A stretch of DNA of 17,480 bases from an uncultured Chitinophagaceae bacterium (GTDB lineage Bacteria; Bacteroidota; Bacteroidia; Chitinophagales; Chitinophagaceae), in assembly GCA_937900675.1 (NCBI GenBank), contig CALCEA010000184.1, forward strand, positions 1 through 17,480, read 5' to 3'. The notes under the pieces are model-generated. The model was not told where the DNA came from. It saw only the letters and a program-made list of their open reading frames with translations, and ran no database searches. Positions 14,153-17,480 of this stretch are shown here, in pieces; positions within the stretch are counted from its first letter, which is position 1; each line of letters starts with the position of its first letter. The position numbers and the translations under genes are program-made.

Positions 14153-16630
14153 GCTTACACGAAAACTTCCAAAGATGCCAAAACTAGACGCGGTTGCCGT
14201 CTTTACTTGCTCGTCCTTTACTCTCCAAACAAAATCAACTCTGAAAAATCTAGCAATGTTTTCAATTCCAGTACCAATCTCGTAATAAGGTTTTGAAGCA
14301 AGAGAATTGAATGGATGATTTCCAATAAAGTTATACTCCTTATTCTCATTAGAAAGTTCGCCAATAACCGCTTTAGCATTCCAGAACTGTCTCCATTTTG
14401 TTTTTTTAACTAAAGGAATATATTTTAAAATACCCTTTCCTAATTTATGTTCAAGATTCATTCCTATATAACCATCACTTACAAACTCATATCTTCTCAT
14501 CAAATTAAAAGCATATTTGTTATAATACATCATTTCGTTTCCGGGCATAATATCCAAGAAGGAATAAGCAGCCCTACCCCATGTTTTACCTGCATAAATC
14601 GAATACACAATATTTCCATAGGGAGTAATAGGTAATTCGTCATTTAATGTAAAATTCAATTTCTGGTAATCTGCTCCACTATTTAAAACACCTTTATAGG
14701 ATTGGGCAAATTTTAACTCAACCACTGGATAGACACTCCCGAAACCAAATCTAGAAAAATTACTTTCTAAATATCTTTCTTGATAAGCAAATCGAACACC
14801 GAAAGATGCTTCTACTGCGTGCATTGGTGCTATACTTCCGTTTTCTAAAATCTTAGGGAGGTTTAATAATGGATTATACTGCTTGTCAGCAAATGCCCAA
14901 GTGAATTGAAAACCCTTATTATTTTCATGAAAGAACTTAAACTGAGTTTGTTGCAATTCCTGAAATCTAAATGGAATATTAGGTCTTCTTAATAAAGTAC
15001 CAAATAGGTTGTCATTATTAATTTGATCAAAATATTCTTGACCAAATTCCAAATCCGATTTATGCTCCCATTGCAAATACATCAATGGACTTTTCTTAAA
15101 TCTATAAGTAGCCCCTAATTTTCCTTTTGCTTTTTGATCTAAAAAACCATAAGCACCATATCCGTAAAAATTCCATTTTTTACTAAAACCAAGATTAGTG
15201 GCCAGATCCAATCTAATCCTTGTGCCTTCCCATTTATTACCACTCAATACATTAAACCAAGGTCCAAAAGTATAATTACCCACTTCTTTAATCCCTTTGA
15301 CTAAAAACTCTGCAGCATCTTTGTACAATAAAAATGTTTTGTTTTTATTTAATGTATCTAGAACAGCATAAACCGCTTTTTCAGTTTTTCCTAAAGGTTC
15401 ATGTCTTAAGGCTTGCCATTCTGCCTCATTATTGGATGAAGATTTATCTAGCAATTCCACCTTGGGTGAACGCTCTATTTCATCTAATCTTGCAGCAATA
15501 GTGGTGTCATTGATATTAATATTTTTATATGTTGTAGTCTTTCTTCCTTTAATACCCAATCCACCTTTTTTCGGACTAAAATCTGCAACAAATCTATCTT
15601 TTGCTAAAAACCAAGTGGTATCGTTCACTAATTTGAATTCTTGAATCATGGTCAATGCTTCCAAGAAATTGATGTCTGCAAATGTGGAAGGTCTTAAAGT
15701 AATTTTTTGAATAGCAAAACTGGAATCATTCACCCAACAATCCCCTTCAAAAGTTAATTCATTAATTCCTTTTGGCTTAAATAATAAATGCACCAATCTT
15801 TTACCATTCAAATAAGCCGTATCCGCTAATTTAAAATTATAGTAAGCATCGGCATTAGTATGTAAAGGGCTAATAAACTCTTTATTAAATACTGGAACCA
15901 CATTCTTATACACATTGATATTCTGATAAGTACCTCCTAATTCTTTTATAATAGATTCATTCTCTAATCCATTAGTTCTGGTTTTTTTAATCACTTCCAA
16001 AACCTTGCGTGGATCATTCTGATGATAGTAGTTAGAAATGGTCTCTGTAATATAAACAGGTAAGAATGCTTTATGATTTTCAGCTGTATCTATAAAATCA
16101 AAAACAAATTCCAATGGTTTAATCAAATTGCTTTTCGCCAATTTATCTTTTTGTACATTATTCAAATCCACTTCCATTTTATTGTACACTTCATAACTAT
16201 AGTTAGTGAAGTTGGCAGGATTGTTTTTGTATTTTTTTGACATGATTTTTTTCCAAAACCAGAGTGCTCGATTATATTTTGATTTCACAACCGCTTCTTG
16301 TTTGGAAGCTTGAACAAATAAATGCACAATGCCTAAATTGTTACTGGTTAATTTTGTAAGTGGTATATATAAAGGATTATAACCAACACTTTGAATTAAC
16401 AAACTGTCTTCTTTACCATAAAATGAAAATGGAATATTAAAAAAACCAGCAGAATCAGTTAAAACACCTCTTTTTGCTTTTACAAAAGATACTGAAACAT
16501 AGGGCAAAGCTTCTTCACTCTGATGGTCCGCAACCCTACCTTTTAATATTCCATCTTGAGCAAAATTGGGAATACTTAAAATCATTAAAACAAATAAAAA
16601 CACAAAAATTCTGCACAGGGTCGTTTTCAT
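14147..16630 (-). CDS. outer-membrane protein with CarboxypepD_reg-like domain and DUF5686 barrel
   Basis: Exported 827-residue protein. The start ATG 16628-16630 gives signal peptide MKTTLCRIFVFLFVLMILSI plus PNFAQ (cleavage near residue 25); an in-frame start 17 codons upstream only lengthens the N-region. Residues 27-108 form a carboxypeptidase-regulatory-like beta sandwich (ILKGRVADHQSEEALPYVSV, VLTDSAGFFNI, SVGYNPL), as in the N-terminus of SusC/TonB-dependent proteins. The long remainder fits DUF5686: a periplasmic mixed region (about 125-450), then a C-terminal half of alternating polar/aromatic strands (GYGAYGFLDQKAKGKLGATY, SFGIFGSFRVSL at the end), consistent with an outer-membrane barrel. 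No plug domain or TonB box is seen, so it is not a standard TonB-dependent receptor. Role unknown. It diverges from the metallo-hydrolase gene. Confidence 0.82.
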   Translation of the reverse strand: MKTTLCRIFVFLFVLMILSIPNFAQDGILKGRVADHQSEEALPYVSVSFVKAKRGVLTDSAGFFNIPFSFYGKEDSLLIQSVGYNPLYIPLTKLTSNNLGIVHLFVQASKQEAVVKSKYNRALWFWKKIMSKKYKNNPANFTNYSYEVYNKMEVDLNNVQKDKLAKSNLIKPLEFVFDFIDTAENHKAFLPVYITETISNYYHQNDPRKVLEVIKKTRTNGLENESIIKELGGTYQNINVYKNVVPVFNKEFISPLHTNADAYYNFKLADTAYLNGKRLVHLLFKPKGINELTFEGDCWVNDSSFAIQKITLRPSTFADINFLEALTMIQEFKLVNDTTWFLAKDRFVADFSPKKGGLGIKGRKTTTYKNININDTTIAARLDEIERSPKVELLDKSSSNNEAEWQALRHEPLGKTEKAVYAVLDTLNKNKTFLLYKDAAEFLVKGIKEVGNYTFGPWFNVLSGNKWEGTRIRLDLATNLGFSKKWNFYGYGAYGFLDQKAKGKLGATYRFKKSPLMYLQWEHKSDLEFGQEYFDQINNDNLFGTLLRRPNIPFRFQELQQTQFKFFHENNKGFQFTWAFADKQYNPLLNLPKILENGSIAPMHAVEASFGVRFAYQERYLESNFSRFGFGSVYPVVELKFAQSYKGVLNSGADYQKLNFTLNDELPITPYGNIVYSIYAGKTWGRAAYSFLDIMPGNEMMYYNKYAFNLMRRYEFVSDGYIGMNLEHKLGKGILKYIPLVKKTKWRQFWNAKAVIGELSNENKEYNFIGNHPFNSLASKPYYEIGTGIENIARFFRVDFVWRVKDEQVKTATASSFGIFGSFRVSL

Positions 16631-16634
16631 TTCG

Positions 16635-16642
16635 CAAAGGTA
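16635..16642 (-). promoter_or_regulatory. -7 box TACCTTTG of the DUF5686 gene
   Basis: Exact TAnnTTTG on the minus strand, with only CGAA before the ATG at 16630. A TTTA lies 17 bases upstream of the box, slightly short of normal -33 spacing. This placement again predicts a leaderless or nearly leaderless mRNA. Confidence 0.5.
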
Positions 16643-16696
16643 AAGAATAGTATCATTTTTAAAGCTGATAAAACTTACCATTCATCAAATTGATTG

Positions 16697-16704
16697 TATT
16701 TTTG
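16697..16704 (+). promoter_or_regulatory. -7 box TATTTTTG of the metallo-hydrolase gene
   Basis: Exact TAnnTTTG, 16 bases before the ATG at 16721, leaving a leader of roughly 10-12 bases. An 11-base palindrome, ATCAAATTGAT (16684-16694), ends two bases upstream and could be an operator, though its A/T richness makes chance possible. Confidence 0.5.
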
Positions 16705-16720
16705 CATTAAAGCCTTTAAC

Positions 16721-17383
16721 ATGATTCATATACATTCTTTTTGCTTTAACGCTTTTCAAGAAAACACTTATATTTTATACAATGAGCAAAAAAAAGCGAT
16801 CATCATAGATCCAGGAATGTATACCAGAGTTGAATACAAGCAGTTTACTAGTTTTTTAGAAGACAATCAATTAACTCCCACCTTACTATTAAATACGCAT
16901 TGTCATCTAGATCATGTTTTTGGAAATAATTTTGTAAGTGAAACCTATGGCCTAACTGCCCATTTTCACACCAACGAGCAAGTAGTGATTGATAGACTTC
17001 CAGAAGCCAGCGCTAAATGGGGCGTGGTTGCGGAGGCTTATAAAGGACCCGTTAAATATCTGCAACAAAACGAACTGATTCAATTTGGTAAAGATGAATT
17101 TACCTGCTTGTACACTCCAGGACATTCACCTGGCAGTCTTTGCTTTTATCATGAAAAACAAAACTTCATTATTGGTGGTGATCTAATATTCATGGATGGT
17201 GTCGGTAGAACAGATTTGCCAGGCTGCAACCCCTCCGACCTTATACATAGTATCCGCAAAGAAATTATACCATTAAAAGACGATTTGATCATACACTCTG
17301 GACATGGACCTGCTACAAGCCTAGGAAGGGAAAAACAACACAATCCCTATATCAAACATATATTACAAAGCATGCCGAGTTAA
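16721..17383 (+). CDS. metallo-beta-lactamase-fold hydrolase (glyoxalase II-like)
   Basis: Cytoplasmic di-metal hydrolase of 220 residues, slightly above the small YcbL/glyoxalase-II-like group and shorter than classical GloB (about 250). The metal-ligand set is complete: NTHCHLDHVFGN gives His60, His62, Asp64 and His65; TPGHSPGS gives His135; GGDLIF gives Asp154; HSGHGPATSLGREKQHNPY gives His195 and the family's C-terminal motif. The start at ATG 16721 (MIHIHSFCFNAFQENTYIL) matches the first beta strand; a TTG nine codons upstream overlaps the promoter box. The substrate is probably a thioester such as S-lactoylglutathione or an analogue, but Bacteroidota often lack glutathione, so the physiological substrate is open. 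It stands alone, followed by an intergenic inverted repeat. Confidence 0.9.
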   Translation: MIHIHSFCFNAFQENTYILYNEQKKAIIIDPGMYTRVEYKQFTSFLEDNQLTPTLLLNTHCHLDHVFGNNFVSETYGLTAHFHTNEQVVIDRLPEASAKWGVVAEAYKGPVKYLQQNELIQFGKDEFTCLYTPGHSPGSLCFYHEKQNFIIGGDLIFMDGVGRTDLPGCNPSDLIHSIRKEIIPLKDDLIIHSGHGPATSLGREKQHNPYIKHILQSMPS

Positions 17384-17398
17384 CAATTTAATAATATA

Positions 17399-17418
17399 AG
17401 ACAACCCTCTAATTGTCT
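17399..17418. repeat. inverted repeat after the metallo-hydrolase gene
   Basis: AGACAA (17399-17404) and TTGTCT (17413-17418) form a 6-pair hairpin with an 8-base loop, 15 bases after the stop codon. A shifted pairing of ATAAG with CTTAT at the outer edge is also possible with a small bulge. There is no U tract, so it is a weak terminator at best. It also lies about 12 bases upstream of the next promoter box and might be an operator. Confidence 0.3.
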
Positions 17419-17429
17419 CTTATAAAGAT

Positions 17430-17437
17430 TAAATTTG
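17430..17437 (+). promoter_or_regulatory. -7 box TAAATTTG before the response-regulator start
   Basis: Exact TAnnTTTG, seven bases before the ATG at 17445. It is identical to the pyrD box. A TTG at 17413-17415 is 14 bases upstream, closer than usual for a -33 element. Confidence 0.45.
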
Positions 17438-17444
17438 TAGCATC

Positions 17445-17480
17445 ATGGAAGGCAGCCCTATCAAAATATTAATTGCAGAC
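17445..17480 (+). CDS. probable response regulator, N-terminal fragment
   Basis: Only the first 12 codons are inside the window: MEGSPIKILIAD. A short polar lead followed by IKILIAD is the beginning of the first beta strand and acidic pocket of CheY-like receiver domains, most often seen in LuxR/NarL-type regulators (continuing D-D-H). The preceding promoter box and the absence of another ORF support a real start. Output domain and partner kinase are outside the window, and the family call rests on very little sequence. Confidence 0.5.
   Translation, partial: MEGSPIKILIAD

Noticed and set aside
1..17480. Search for CRISPR arrays, tRNAs, insertion sequences, phage or defence genes
   Set aside because: No spaced direct repeats, cloverleaf sequences, transposase motifs or terminal inverted repeats were seen; all long frames belong to common chromosomal families.

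Overview
The window is an AT-rich stretch of bacterial chromosome. It most likely comes from a member of the Bacteroidota, perhaps a Chitinophagia/Sphingobacteriia-type genome. The clues are a GldB-type lipoprotein, a CarboxypepD_reg/DUF5686 outer-membrane protein, two giant secreted Asp-box (sortilin-like) proteins, absence of clear Shine-Dalgarno sites, and several promoter -7 boxes of the Bacteroidota form TAnnTTTG. The lineage call is inference from gene content. I see no tRNA, rRNA, CRISPR array, insertion sequence, integrase or attachment site.

Layout from left to right. A 3'-truncated isocitrate dehydrogenase gene (1-805, minus) diverges from apaG (976-1362, plus). apaG runs tail-to-tail into gldB (1359-2309, minus), with a 4-base stop-codon overlap. 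gldB diverges from the glutamine-dependent NAD+ synthetase gene nadE (2365-4047, plus) across only 55 bases. A strong terminator separates nadE from namZ (4128-5312, plus), an exo-N-acetylmuramidase of the DUF1343 family. A bidirectional terminator closes namZ against a minus-strand block. That block holds two tandem paralogous secreted Asp-box proteins of 1040 and 1071 residues (5376-8498 and 8549-11764), with a UUCG-loop hairpin between them, preceded by a thiolase gene (11851-13026). pyrD (13124-14152, plus) follows and overlaps by 6 bases, tail-to-tail, the gene for an outer-membrane DUF5686 protein (14147-16630, minus). That gene diverges from a metallo-beta-lactamase-fold hydrolase (16721-17383, plus). 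The window ends in the first 12 codons of a probable response regulator (17445-17480, plus).

Functionally this is mainly housekeeping (TCA cycle, NAD and pyrimidine synthesis, fatty-acid or acetoacetyl-CoA metabolism) mixed with cell-envelope genes (GldB, NamZ, two secreted propeller proteins, DUF5686 barrel). No multi-gene operon with one shared job is evident, and I found no convincing new defence, mobile or biosynthetic system. The observations most worth following are the repeated placement of TAnnTTTG-like boxes only 3-7 bases before start codons, which predicts leaderless or nearly leaderless transcripts, and the tandem giant Asp-box paralogues, which share a conserved DHH motif.
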